Assembly (NCBI GenBank): GCA_036768485.1
Contig: JAVLUZ010000154.1
Coordinates: forward strand, 48,591,591-48,655,590
From: Mermis nigrescens
Taxonomy: Eukaryota > Nematoda > Enoplea > Mermithida > Mermithidae
DNA length: 64,000 nt
Direction of reading: 5' to 3'
The notes beneath the pieces were generated by a model. The model was not told where the DNA came from and did not search any database. It saw only the letters and a list, made by a program, of their open reading frames with translations. The translations under genes were made by a program, and so were the position numbers. Positions 53,800 through 64,000 of this stretch are shown piece after piece. Positions within the stretch are counted from its first letter, which is position 1. The number at the start of each line of letters is the position of its first letter.

Positions 53800-55321
53800 A
53801 ATCATTCACCCAGAAATTTTCTCGGGCCTATGCTCGAAATTGCGCTTTTCGAATTCAGCAAAAAACAAACTACGCTTGCCCAAATTTCGCCGCAGATAAT
53901 TTTTGCCGTAAAAGTTAAGGCGCAAGGACACTATGTCATCCTCCCATCAGCTAGGTACGGCGCTCGCTCCATTAAGAAGCGGAATTAATTATCATTTCGA
54001 AAAACGTAGGAACACGCGACCGCTCTATTTTTCTAGAAAAAAGAATCTGATTATTTTTCCGGTCCTCCGTATGAATACTAAATATATTCAAAACTTTTCA
54101 GCCGAGTGGAGGGAAGGAATATCTAAGTAAGGCCCCGGCTTCACAACCAATGATGCGCAAATGACGCAAATTGAGAACAACGAACATTCGTTACGCGTAC
54201 GTACGCATATTTTTGACATTTCGCTAGTAGAAAAATATCTGCATAATAACCCTATAACTAACTTTTCATTTTTTTCGCGCTCGAAAGAAAGTAAAACCTA
54301 GAACGGAAGCCCGAAAATTTCCCCATATTTTTCCAGTACGCGAGCAGGCATTATAACGTAGTACGCGCAACGCGCGAGAAATGCTCAAAATTTCGTCTTA
54401 GCTTCAGAATACGTGCGAATTCCTTTAACGTTATATAATAGATTTCGCTGGATTCGAATGCGTTAACTCGGTTATTGCGTAAGCTAGAAGGGCTAGAAAG
54501 TTGGCCCGCACATTTCACGCTTCAATCCGACTACCTATTCGAATGGTGTCACCTTCTAGCGATGCAATGCGTAGCAAACTTCGCAACTCGACTAACCTCA
54601 ACGTTCGTTGGCCCGGAGGCGACCGGCTTGTTATGGGGCTGTGTTTTTGGAACCTCAGCAACCTCATACGGCTTGTTTATCATTTACTTATATAGCCCAT
54701 GCGTTATTAGCATTTTCAATGTTACATTCGGGTGATGAGAATTGCCAAAATCGGACAAAATTGCTAGCGCGCATCGAGTTGACGAAATGCGGCGATGATC
54801 CCCGAAAATGCGACTGAATATTTAACTCTCAATCTTATATTATCCGAAGTTTCGTTTCATTAGTCGATTTTCTTGCGCTTTGAGGCTAACGATATTTTAA
54901 TGCTATTTTAGCCCTTTCGGACGATGAGGCCCACTTTTCAATTTCGGTCTTAAACTTCGCTCGATGACAAACCTACCTCTTTTTTTCTAGCTAATCAATT
55001 CGTATAGTAGTAGGTACTAGTCTTACTTTCTATCGTTGCATTTTAGATCTTCTTTTGTCTCTTATTTTTCGTTTAGCCCGGTGACGAATTCCGTAGCTCC
55101 TCAATAGCGTATTTTTATAGGCGCCTTAATTGCAAAAATTAATTATTTTACATCGTCGGCGAATTCCACAACATCGCAACTCGTTTTATCGAATAAACAC
55201 GAAATTTCGGTGGAAATAGAAGTCAATTAAATTCTGTGCCCATTTTCGCAGAAAAAGTACCGTTCAACCCATAAAGCGTCGCCGTTTTCCAAGAGATCTT
55301 CGCCCTAGCCGCAACACGATC
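53800..55321 (+). promoter_or_regulatory. CpG-rich upstream region of the unc-87-like gene
   Basis: Compared with the repeats to its left, this stretch is richer in CpG (cgcgcaacgcgcg, ttacgcgtacgtacgc) and free of recognised repeat families, as is the 5' zone of the Sp gene. Short overlapping open frames (for example 54475-54735) show no recognisable domain. It most likely holds the promoter and 5' UTR; no TATA box or start site can be fixed by eye. Confidence 0.35.
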
Positions 55322-55414
55322 ATGAAATTGCCCTGGAGCAAAGGAGGCGAAGCTGAACCGGCCGGAAACGTAGTGCAGCCGGGACAACAACCGGCTCAGC
55401 AGCCGGCTGGACAG
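55322..55414 (+). CDS. unc-87: unc-87-like exon 1 (proposed start)
   Basis: ATG at 55322, then 31 codons (MKLPWSKGGEAEPAG, then Q/P-rich), then donor gtaata. The strongly biased Gln/Pro/Gly content and CpG-rich codons stand out from the flanking AT-rich DNA and match the composition of exon 2. The exon ends in phase 0, while the best-looking acceptor of exon 2 would need a different phase, so either a weaker acceptor is used or the assembly has an indel. Confidence 0.65.
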
Positions 55415-58400
55415 GTAATAAATACTTATCTAAATATTTTTATCCGGAATGAATGAAAATATAAATGAAAAATCGAAAATTTAAACCAATGTCAGAATCA
55501 AAATTCAAAGTAATAACAACTTAGTTAAAAAACAGATTAAATTTGAAATAAAATTAAAAATAACGTGTTCTAAAAAATCTAAGCAAATAATGTTTAAGTC
55601 GAAAATTTGTTTCAGAAAAAGGAGTCTTAGTGAATTAGTGAACTTAGTTTCGCATATCTTTGACTCGAATTATTTTCAATAAGAAAAAACAGTGAATCTT
55701 CGAATCGGGCTTATTTGAAACGCAGCCCCGGTGGAAAGAGATTGAAATGAGAAAATTTCTACATCCTCAGATCGATAAAATAATGTCTGAGCTGTTCTTC
55801 AGATTAACAACATTGTCAAATTTTTAAAAAAATTATACATTTTCCGTATCTAGTCGCACTATATGACTTAAAATGTGTAGATTCATCCCAAAATCGCTAC
55901 AACGGCGCGAGATTTTTCAAAAAATTGCGACTTTGACAGTAATAATCAATTAAGCATTATAGCAAAAACAGATATTGTTTGATCCAATTTCGTCAATAGA
56001 AAATAAAATTGCCGAAAATAATCTTAAAGTAATATGTCGATTTTGTGCGGTTTAAATATAAAAGTGGTTAGTGTAAAGGATTATAGATTCTATCCTCATT
56101 ATCAAAGAAGAAATTATGATCTTATCAATGTAGAAAACTCTGGTCCGTTTTTTATGCTAGTGCATGAAAACGATTGGTAATAAAACGTGCCTATTACTGT
56201 AACTCTATTTTTAACTACTCGATAGACGACTCGGGTCGCTCCCTACTCCGACGCGCAATGAGAAATCGGGTATTAGGATAATAAGGCATTTGCTTATTGC
56301 GCGATTTCATGCTCCAAATTAAAAAATAGACTATAAGAATAAACAGGTTTTGTAAAGACAAATTTCATACATTTCAAAAATTATGTAATGTAATTTGGGG
56401 TTGCGATTAAATTCAATATCTTACTCATTTAAATACTGCTGCTTAACTTTTGAAGTTGTACTTATTACAATCTGTTTCTGTACTAAAGATTGGTGTTTGC
56501 AATGGTAAATAATTTCAGTATATGCTATGTAAATCATTGCTTCGCATTCCTACGATCAAATTTTTCATCATAACAACGCTCCACTTGTTAGCACTATTGT
56601 CCGAGATAAATAAACGTTAGAACTTAAATTAAAAAGTTGACCACATTAGTCATTAGGTTCTGTAGTGATTAATTTAGCGCAAATTATTGTTTGACTTGAT
56701 TTATTTTAATACGTTTCTTAATTTATATTTCTGATAATTTTTCGATCTTAATGCGTTTAGTCTACGAAAATTTAAATAATTCAATGTTTTATGCCGTTTT
56801 TCTATTCCATTCGCATTGTGCTAAAAATTAGCAATGCAGTCTATCGCTTACTGCATCACATGGTATTAAAGATATCCTTCGATATTTACCTTAACTTTTC
56901 TTTTATTTCTGATACTAAATCGACGATGAATTAATCTAAGCACTTAATAGCAATCGGATTATATACTCGTATAGTGGCTTAGACGGTTTTACAATCAATG
57001 TCGAATTATTTTAATGCCTACTATTAATCGATTAAGGTACGATAGTTTTACTTTTGTCTAAATTGTACTCAGTTCAAAGTTAAAATTTTACAAACATCAT
57101 TATTGTAGCCGCAAGCGCCGGGTGGTCCTGAGAAAGCCGTCGGCGGGTCAAGTACCGGCGCAAAAGCGGTCGGTGCCGCAAGCGCCGCCGCAGGCGGCTC
57201 AACAACCGCCGCCACAAACGCCGCAGGCGACGCCGGCGCAACCGCCGTTCGCGACGCAGCAGGGCGGGGGCGGCAAAAGACTCGGGCGCTGGTCGCTCGA
57301 CCAATTGAGACAAACCGATGGCATAATACCGCTGCAAAATGGTCAGTTCGATCGGGAAATTTGCATGAAAATTGATTATTTTCGAAAAATCTGACCGAAA
57401 TCAATGTAGATAGGTACAAGACCAATATCAATTTTTCGATTTTTTTCTACAAAATAGCGGAGTTTGCTGGAAAAAGGATGTTTTTCGTTTTCTGTTGATG
57501 CGTAGCGAAGTCAGGCGGTGAAAAGTAAAAGTATCGCAAAAAGATTGCCTTTATTCGAATCTCTAGGAAATTGTCGAAAAAAATTGGGGTCGCTTCTGAT
57601 ATATTTTCACATTCTATTTCGGAACGTACTACTTACAAAAAATTATAATTCAAGCCAATAATATGACTGATTAATCGGCCTCCTTTCATAGATTCTTTTT
57701 TTAAACATTATGTTTTAATTCTGTCCCTTCGCATTTGATAATTTTACTTTTTTCTGATCTCGCGCATAATTTTCAGATCTTTTGACAAAATATTTAAATA
57801 TGACATTTAGGAACGAACAAGTTCGCCAGTCAACGCGGAATGACCGGCTTTGGTACGCCGCGTAATACCAGCACAAGAATCAATGCCGAGAATTTGGCCT
57901 TGATTCCGGAGGAAATCGCGCGGCTCGCCGACTTAGAGGTAAAACGTCGGCTCTCGTTTATACCGTAAAAGTCGTTGTACGGGTGTATTGTAAATATCGA
58001 GCTAAAATTAAGAAATTTCTCAATTTTTCTTGACTAGCGATCATTATTTTTATTGCCTTCCGACTTTATCAGTTTACGATTTCCTATTCTTTATAATTTA
58101 CGAATCATAGCGTATAACGAACGTGATAATACGATTATAATAGTCTGTTCCATGCCAAACGGCCCATTTTCCGCTATGGTCTTATTACTGTAATGAAGTT
58201 TCACCGCACAAACGTCAATTTTAACTATGCTTCCGTAATAGATTATTGATTAAAATTCTCCTTATTGATGTTTATTGCGTTTTACTTAACACGCGACGCG
58301 TCTAACTGACTGCCGCAACAACCTAACCCGTAAAATATTCCGCTACGGTAATAAGCCGTATAGCAAAAATGGGCCGCTTGGAATGGAGCAGACTGTAGTG

Positions 58401-61400
58401 AGTTATGGTAGTCCACTAAATTTATTATTGCCTCGTATTACTTATTCGATAATCTTGATAGTTTACTTCTTATTAATTATATTCATTTACTCATTAATTA
58501 TTGAATATTTATCTGTTTCATTATTGGAAGAAGATTTAATTAAATACTTAAAATTTAAATTAGAATTTTTCATCTTTTTATAACAATTAGAAGGAAGTTT
58601 ATTGATAAAAATTTTATCTCATTTAAATCTTTTTTATTACTTTATATCGAATTATATTTTATGTCATTTTATAAATTAATCATTGATTTTGTTTTTGTCA
58701 TTATTTCGTAATAAGTTTGAGACGCATAATGATACGAAAATGTATATATGAAATGTAAGGTGAGGCCCCAAAGTGGTACGAATCGGTACGCGACGCAGCG
58801 CGGTATGGTTGGCTTCGGCACCGGACGGGACGTGTGCCGCGAATCGGACAAAGTGAACGTGTTGCCGGGCGATTTGCAGCCGGTGTCGGAGGAGAAAGAA
58901 CGGCTCACCGACGGCATTGTGCGATTACAAAGCGGTATTTATTTCGCTTTTTTGTTTTATTATAATTTATTCCATTCCATTTTAATTTAGTTTTTGCCAT
59001 TTATGATATGAGAAAAAGGTTTAGGAGCGCAGTGTGGCCTGTCAGAGGGTTAAGCCCGGTCTATGAGATCGGACGGATTGAGTTACGTATAACGACTTAG
59101 ATGATGGTATTACGAATGATGTACTTGGCTTAAAAAATACTCGACTCTACAGTATGCAGCCGACAGTATTTTTACGGAATTATTCCGATAGTTGTAGATT
59201 GCAAGAACAAATTAAAAATAAAGCAGAAAATACCGAAAAAAGGATTAAAAACCTGTAATTAATAATTTAGATTAAGAATCAATTTTTTACTGATGTAATC
59301 TTACGATTGAGGTTTAAATGTAATAATGCAACACATTAAAATTATGTAAAAATACGAATGCGGAAATGACTTAAAACTATATAATTTGAAGAAATACGAG
59401 TATTTGTCCGAAACAAAGCGAAGATCGATCCAAAACCGATATATTGGCTCGTTCAACTAAAAAATTAGGGAAATCCAGATATTAATTAATAATTTTAAGG
59501 AATTATCTTGTCAATTTTTTTACAGGCACAAATCGGTACGCGTCGCAACGCGGTATGACGGGCTTCGGCACGTCGCGTCGCGAAACGACCAAAATGCTCG
59601 ACACAAAACATCCGGAGAACGACGTCGAGCATCCGGATCAGAGTTCGATCATTTTGCAAAGCGGCACGAATCGGTTCGCCAGTCAAAAGGGCATGACGGG
59701 CTTCGGAACTGCTCGCCGCGAGACCACCAAGATGCTGGACACTAAGCATCCCGATCAAAACATCGACCATCCCGATCAAACGACTATACCATTGCAAATG
59801 GGCACCAATCGATTCGCCAGTCAACAGGGCATGACGGCCATCGGGGCGTTCCGGCTCGAAACCCTCAATCCGTTGACCAGTCGACAAAAGCAGGAGAGCC
59901 AGGGACTAGTGCCGAGTCAGGTACGATTAACGGAACAGCTCGCGATGGCGCGCAGATGCGCAGCGTAGCTAGTCCGGGTCAGTCGGAGTGAAACCCGATG
60001 GACTAAAATGGCATTGAAAAGCTGGTACGATTGATAAATTAGCGTGAACGCTACTTTAAATCTTGATTCAATTTCATTGAAAATCGCGATTCCGAATTGA
60101 ACAAATTTCAAATTTTATTAAATGAGTTTCTGGGGATGTACGGTGATTTTTAATCTCTTTGAGTACGACTTATAGCTGTTTACAGCAGCCTACTTTGAAT
60201 CCGACTCATTCGTTACGCATTTCAAAAAAGGTCAAGATCTTCATAAAATTTCGCGTGAAATATAGTTCTTAGTCAAAATTTTGCCGATATCCTTTTGAAA
60301 GTAGGCTTGAGGCTAAATAAAAATGACTAATTTAAGTCCATTCCCGCTTTCCCCGTATTCGCGTACTTGGTCGATGCGGAGCACAGCTATTTTAAAGGAG
60401 CGTACAAATTTATCTTTTCGGCTTAAAAAGGATGAGTACGATTGCGTAGTTCCTGTTGATTCTTTTTCTTTCTATAGCGCAGGAACAAAAAACTTTTTTT
60501 GAAAATTTAAGGTAATTAAACAAAATTTGGTCAAAGCCGAAAAACGATTTAAATACGCTCGAGCCAAAAGATCGCTAAAAATGCATAAAACGGCACACTT
60601 GAATGGGGGGTTTTTTAAGAAATTGAAAATTTTGGGAGAGGTCAATAGCGCTCTGCTGGAGTTCACGGTGCTTCTCAAAGTCAAGATTATAAAAAACACG
60701 CACTTTCGGTCTAGTTGAGACCATACACGCGCAGCATGGTCTGTCTGGTTTGTCAAATAATGAAGTTTTTGGCCGAGATGACGTCAAAAAGTGCTAAAAT
60801 AGCGTTAAACTATGTTACGTTACAGTTTCTAGTCAATTTTAAGCACTTTTGAAGAAAATCTTTGATTTATCGGTTTTAAACCTTGATTATGCCTTATTTT
60901 TCTCAGGAAATACTCCGTTTTTTGTTTCTGGGGGTCTAGTAGACTATAGAGTCCATATATCCCTAACTTAGGGCTGGCACGTTTTGTATTTATCGTCTTT
61001 ACTAAATCATGTTTATTTGCCGTGCAGTCGAAGAAACTGTCCGTTTTTGATTTAAGAATGTAGAGCTTGTTAACAGCTTTCCAAAAATGCTGCAATTTCG
61101 CTCCGAGTAGAGAAAATTAGAAAAGGCTATAATAGCGGGCAAAACGACCATATATCGTCTTTACAGTTTTCTCTTCCCGGGAGCGAAATTATAGCACGCG
61201 TAATACATTTTTGGAAAGTTGTTAGCCTGCTCTACATTTCTAAATCTAAAGCAGAGTTTTCTTTAACTGTATGCTACATAAATGCTATTCAACCAAAAAG
61301 ACGATAATTCCTTCGCGTCAGCCTCACCCCAACCCCTCATGTGAATGTCTAATCCAGACCCCTTACTTTCCCCACATGGATGTCTCGCGTTCAGGCGCGG

Positions 61401-61804
61401 CACTTTTTCTTCCGATCTTAGTTCTTTGGATCAATGACAATTTTAATCGGTCGATTATCGATTGACCGATCTGGTTAGAAATCAAAATTGATTTATCTTG
61501 GTTTTTTGTTTCCCGAACTTCCCACTTTTTTCTTGAACAGATGGGCAGCAATCAGTTTGCTAGTCAAGTGGGCATGACGGGATTCGGCACGCCTCGCGAC
61601 GTCACATACATCGCCGAGGCGGGCGAATTGCCGTTCGAGGAAGTGAAGAAGAGCGAGTCGATTATACCGAGTCAGGCGGGCTGGAACAAGGGCGACAGTC
61701 AGCGGGGCATGACGGGCTTCGGAGCGCCGCGTGACGTTAAGGGCAAGCATCTGAAGCGCCTGTGGGAGCTGGAGTACCCAGAGGAAACGTTGGGTCACTT
61801 GTGA
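55322..61804 (+). CDS. unc-87: UNC-87-like calponin-repeat (CLIK) actin-binding protein, whole gene, 6 exons
   Basis: Muscle/cytoskeletal protein. In nematodes UNC-87 binds and bundles actin through calponin-like repeats and maintains body-wall muscle structure. Exons are 55322-55414, 57116-57341 (acceptor uncertain), 57811-57938, 58760-58934, 59526-59920 and 61541-61804; junctions from exon 2 onward are GT..AG with matching phases. The 426-residue model has a Pro/Gln/Ala-rich N-terminus (about 1-85), GKRLGRWSLDQLRQTDG (about 82-99) and seven CLIK repeats near 100-126, 150-174, 202-227, 249-273, 295-319, 335-360 and 380-405. Most carry the core GTN-F/Y-ASQ-GMTGFGT-R. Repeat 5 has lost GFGT (reads AIGAF) and repeat 7 has GWNKGDSQ. 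There is no calponin-homology domain. Seven repeats match nematode UNC-87. Alternative start exons, as in other species, are possible. Confidence 0.93.
55415..57115 (+). other. unc-87-like intron 1
   Basis: 1.7 kb of AT-rich sequence between exons 1 and 2 (or to 57108 if the stronger acceptor is used). No repeat family or coding segment seen. Confidence 0.6.
57116..57341 (+). CDS. unc-87: unc-87-like exon 2: P/Q-rich linker and start of CLIK repeat 1
   Basis: The frame is fixed by GKRLGRWSLDQLRQTDG and IIPLQN plus a split Gly, joined to exon 3 through donor gtcagt (57342). The upstream part is PQAPPQAAQQPPPQ-like. The acceptor is unclear. The strongest candidate (ttgtag, exon from 57109) does not fit exon 1's phase, whereas gccgcaag (exon from 57116) does. 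Confidence 0.8.
57342..57810 (+). other. unc-87-like intron 2
   Basis: 469 nt of AT-rich intron, gtcagt..tttag. Nothing recognised inside. Confidence 0.85.
57811..57938 (+). CDS. unc-87: unc-87-like exon 3: CLIK repeat 1
   Basis: Acceptor acatttag; GA completes the split Gly, then TNKFASQRGMTGFGTPRNT and a 23-residue spacer ending in LADLE; donor gtaaaa. 128 nt, ending in phase 0. Confidence 0.93.
57939..58759 (+). other. unc-87-like intron 3
   Basis: 821 nt of AT-rich intron. Around 58140-58390 there are two facing segments that read gttccatgccaaacggccc and, inverted, gggccgcttggaatggagc, a possible relic palindromic insertion of about 240 bp. Otherwise featureless. Confidence 0.7.
58760..58934 (+). 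CDS. unc-87: unc-87-like exon 4: CLIK repeat 2 and start of repeat 3
   Basis: Acceptor aaatgtaag, followed by VRPQSGTNRYATQRGM and VGFGTGRDV, a 27-residue spacer rich in Glu/Lys, then IVRLQS and a split Gly at donor gtattt. 175 nt. The acceptor is followed directly by GTGAGG, which resembles a donor; reading on into the repeat is supported by homology and phase. Confidence 0.9.
58935..59525 (+). other. unc-87-like intron 4
   Basis: 591 nt of AT-rich intron, gtattt..tttttacag. Nothing recognised inside. Confidence 0.85.
59526..59920 (+). CDS. unc-87: unc-87-like exon 5: CLIK repeats 3-5
   Basis: Acceptor tttttacag and donor gtacga; 395 nt. It holds three repeats spaced about 46 residues apart. 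The ETTKMLDTKHP spacer occurs twice, showing a recent internal duplication. Repeat 5 is degenerate (GMTAIGAFRLE in place of GMTGFGT-R). Confidence 0.95.
60725..60965 (+). repeat. Dispersed repeat family D, copy in unc-87-like intron 5
   Basis: Family D starts near a CATA-like end followed by GCACAGCATGG, then has a block with 'aaaactggt..aagcgctaaaatag', 'cagtttctggtcaattttaagcac', and an AT-rich 'cattttgcctcattttcc' block ending in a C-rich stretch. This copy shows all of these blocks. Confidence 0.7.
61025..61268. repeat. Inverted repeat (hairpin) in unc-87-like intron 5
   Basis: Arms of about 95 bp: gtagagcttgttaacagctt, tccaaaaatg and aatttcgctcc on the left recur inverted on the right as ggagcgaaatt, catttttgga and aagttgttagcctgctctac. 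Loop about 50 bp. Probably a small foldback/MITE insertion. Confidence 0.7.
61541..61804 (+). CDS. unc-87: unc-87-like exon 6: CLIK repeats 6-7 and C-terminus
   Basis: Acceptor cttgaacag, then MGSNQFASQVGMTGFGTPR (the first Met is internal, not a start), a spacer, repeat 7 (AGWNKGDSQRGMTGFGAPR) and the tail WELEYPEETLGHL before TGA at 61802-61804. 264 nt including the stop. Confidence 0.95.
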   Translation: MGSNQFASQVGMTGFGTPRDVTYIAEAGELPFEEVKKSESIIPSQAGWNKGDSQRGMTGFGAPRDVKGKHLKRLWELEYPEETLGHL

Positions 61805-63144
61805 AACGCGGCGCTATCATCTTTTCTATACGCTACTTTACACTCTTATTTATCATTACTTTACACGCGACTTCCGCGCGAAAAACACGAATTCATCGAT
61901 TAATCAATTGCTGAATCAGTCAATTATTGGGAACGTTAAACTAACGGAAAAGCGTTGAAACCGGTAGGACTTTAAGCTCAAAATTTTGAAGTACTCGCTT
62001 TACAAATAAGGACAACTATTTATGATGATGGTTACCATACACGGGTAGCAATCCAATTCTGAAGTTCGATGGGGCCGAATTACCAAAAATCGTATACAAA
62101 TTCAATTTTGGTGGTCTTTCAGATTCTGGGAGTCCAGACTCCATGATCCCCCTGCGCCGATGTTTGATGATGAATTGATGACGCGTCTTACTTGCTTATC
62201 GTGCTGCTCATGATACGCGTTTTTATCAATTGTAGATTTCAGCAAGTGCATATTTCGTTTGTATATTCAATACTTTTTTGAATTTTTGATCGATTTTTGT
62301 CTTGCCAAACTTCAAATTTTTTCGATGCAGTGTTTGAAAATTAAAGAAGTCGGATATTTGACCGTCGAGTTTCAGTTCAACCGGTGTTCCACGAATAAAT
62401 TCTTTTCATTCATGACATGCGTTTACTGTCAAATAATAGCGTTAAAAGCAATGCGAAATATAATTCATTCGTGATAGCGTGTCGCTCACAATGACGGCTT
62501 AATTAGTGATTATATTTGAATGCTTGCGTTTTTGCGATCGAATTTTATATTATCGTATGTCTTTGTAGCAAACAATATGCTAATTTTGTTATTTTTAATT
62601 TTTCTCGTGGCTTTACTTCTGTGTTAAATTTCTATAGCGTAGTGATTATGCCGCGAATATGCATTGTTCACTCTTTCTTTTTATCACACGTGAGTACTGA
62701 TCTAGTCAAATAAAATTATAACAATACGATTTAGTGATATTAGTTTAAGTTATAAGAAACCTTAATGCAAAACAATTACTAATTGATGTTCATTGATGCT
62801 TTCACAATTATGTATGACATATTTTAATAAATACCTACATGCAATGACGCCGAGCTTATATCAAAATCTTATGTTTACGCACATACTTGATGTTGATTCT
62901 TTATCTAGCAATATTTCTATGCAAAAATCGTTTACGAAAATAAGAAAATGATATAAGAAATCTAAAATTTAAAGCAGTAAATTGATGATTAATAAAAGAT
63001 AACGATTTAAAAATTGAACATCAAAAAGGAAGAAAGACTGAAAAGCTTGAAACGATTATTTTTGGCTATATAACCCTTGTTAGCGTAGTTTAACAATGGA
63101 GGTACTATCTAATACCTGAATTAGCTAGCAACGTTGGGTCGGAA
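61805..63144. other. Downstream of unc-87-like gene: 3' UTR and intergenic DNA
   Basis: AT-rich. A small family-A-like repeat (catacacgggtagcaatcc, about 62036-62167) is present without clear flanks. AATAAA-like signals occur (62393, 62825), but the true polyadenylation site cannot be fixed by eye. Confidence 0.5.
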
Positions 63145-63541
63145 CAATGCATGATCTGGGGGTTTCACCCTTTCCCCCAGAAAAATTTTCACACTCCACA
63201 AAAATTTCCCCCAGCATTGGTGATTTTTTGAAAGTTGCCAAAAATTTTCTAAAAGTTTGTATAAAAGATGCTTTTTTAAGCGTTTTTAGCTACATATCTA
63301 TTTGTTCAAAAGCGCAAAATTTTCGGTGCTTCGCGCCATTATAATCATGTTTTGACTATATTTTGTTCATTTGTTCAAACTTTTTGATTTTTTTTCCAAA
63401 TTTTCTTATGTTTTTTATATTCAAGCTAGAAAGATGGAGCATCATCAGAAACGCTGAAAAACGATGTTTTTGACGCGTACCTCCCATCTTTGGATCCAAA
63501 AAAGGCACTTTCCCGCAGAATTCCCATGCTGTGCATGTATG
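63145..63541 (+). mobile_element. hAT-type MITE, family B, second copy
   Basis: Body closely follows 2869-3260 (ttgaaagttgccaaaaattt, gtataaaagatgctttttta, ggtgcttcgcgcca, gaaacgctgaaaaacgatg). Right end CATGCTGTGCATGTATG followed by GTCGGACG; the left flank GTCGGAAC matches at 6 of 8. Confidence 0.82.
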
Positions 63542-63549
63542 GTCGGACG

Positions 63550-64000
63550 GGACCCTCATTTAGGAACATCTCACGCCCAGAATTTCGAATCAAATATTCT
63601 TGAATTTCGGTGAGCACCTTTCCATATTATCACTAATTCTAATTTTTATCCAAAAATATACGTTAAAAAGAGAATCAGACTGTTCCTTAAGAGTCTGATG
63701 ATAAAAATACGATCGTTTTTTGGATTAATTTTCCGTTGTTTGTTGTTTAACATCATTATGCAATATTTTCATGTCTGAAAATTTATCTGTACCCACATGA
63801 GAGAAGTAGGTAGACATGTTATTGTCCGAGACCGCTCACTGCAATCGCATATTTTTTATCAAAGTCGAGAGTTACCAGCGCCCTCTGGGTTTTAATCTGA
63901 GGTCGTATTCATAAAATCTACCTTGAGGAAGAGTCTACCTGCAGAGAATCAGACCTAACTTGAGGTACATTTACGTACTTAAAAATTCTACCTGGGATCA
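63550..64000. other. Window end; possible start of another repeat
   Basis: Mostly AT-rich. From about 63890, gtcgtattcataaaatctac and 'ctaccttgagg..acttgaggtac' look like the start of another dispersed repeat cut by the window edge, which cannot be confirmed here. Confidence 0.35.

Larger units (their letters stand above)
59921..61540 (+). other. unc-87-like intron 5, with two repeat insertions
   Basis: 1.6 kb intron containing a family-D repeat (about 60725-60965) and a ~240-bp inverted repeat (61025-61268). The rest is AT-rich and unrecognised. Confidence 0.85.

Noticed and set aside
54475..54817. Three overlapping open frames upstream of the unc-87-like gene
   Set aside because: Two or three frames are open at once with no motif, which suggests CpG-rich non-coding sequence rather than a gene.
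57109..57115. Acceptor ttgtag as the start of unc-87-like exon 2
   Set aside because: It has the better splice consensus but puts exon 1 out of frame with the conserved CLIK reading frame; kept as an open question.

Overview
This window is animal nuclear DNA: AT-rich, repeat-dense and intron-rich, with two recognisable protein-coding genes facing in opposite directions. The best guess at the organism is a nematode, because one gene encodes a UNC-87-type protein with seven calponin-like (CLIK) repeats. The long introns and heavy transposon load would suit a large-genome nematode outside the Caenorhabditis lineage; a mermithid is only a guess. Nothing looks bacterial or viral.

Gene 1 (minus strand, about 26.9 kb down to 3.3 kb) is a Buttonhead/Sp-family transcription factor of the Sp6-9 (Sp8/Sp9-like) class. 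Seven exons can be joined with matching phases into a 451-residue model. The proposed first exon (26.7 kb) holds only the ATG. It lies just downstream of a cluster of GC/CACC boxes and TATA-like sequences. The Btd box and the three C2H2 fingers are spread over four exons, one of which is a 22-nt microexon (11669-11690) that carries both zinc-binding histidines of finger 1.

Gene 2 (plus strand, 55.3-61.8 kb) is the UNC-87-like actin-binding protein. Six exons give a 426-residue model with a Pro/Gln-rich N-terminus followed by seven CLIK repeats. The exon 1/exon 2 junction is uncertain.

Everything between and around these genes is mobile-element DNA or undistinguished AT-rich sequence. It includes: (a) hAT elements with 8-bp target duplications, from ~150-bp MITEs to ~3-kb elements, plus a relic hAT transposase C-terminus at 30.1-30.6 kb; (b) a dead Tc1/mariner element at 49.99-51.33 kb; (c) several foldback elements whose inverted arms are built of minisatellites (5.7-7.1, 35.0-37.8 and 39.7-41.5 kb); (d) a very large palindrome (41.4-49.8 kb) whose arms are arrays of roughly 150-175-bp units, with an intact hAT element at its centre; (e) a CpG-rich, TAA-flanked palindromic MITE at 28.26-28.91 kb. 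Between 31.8 and 41.6 kb these insertions are nested, with target duplications good enough to order several events.

Two CpG-rich, repeat-poor zones (about 23.9-27.6 kb and 53.8-55.3 kb) sit at the 5' ends of the two genes and are the best candidates for promoter/regulatory DNA. All calls come from reading the sequence by eye; no database search was run.
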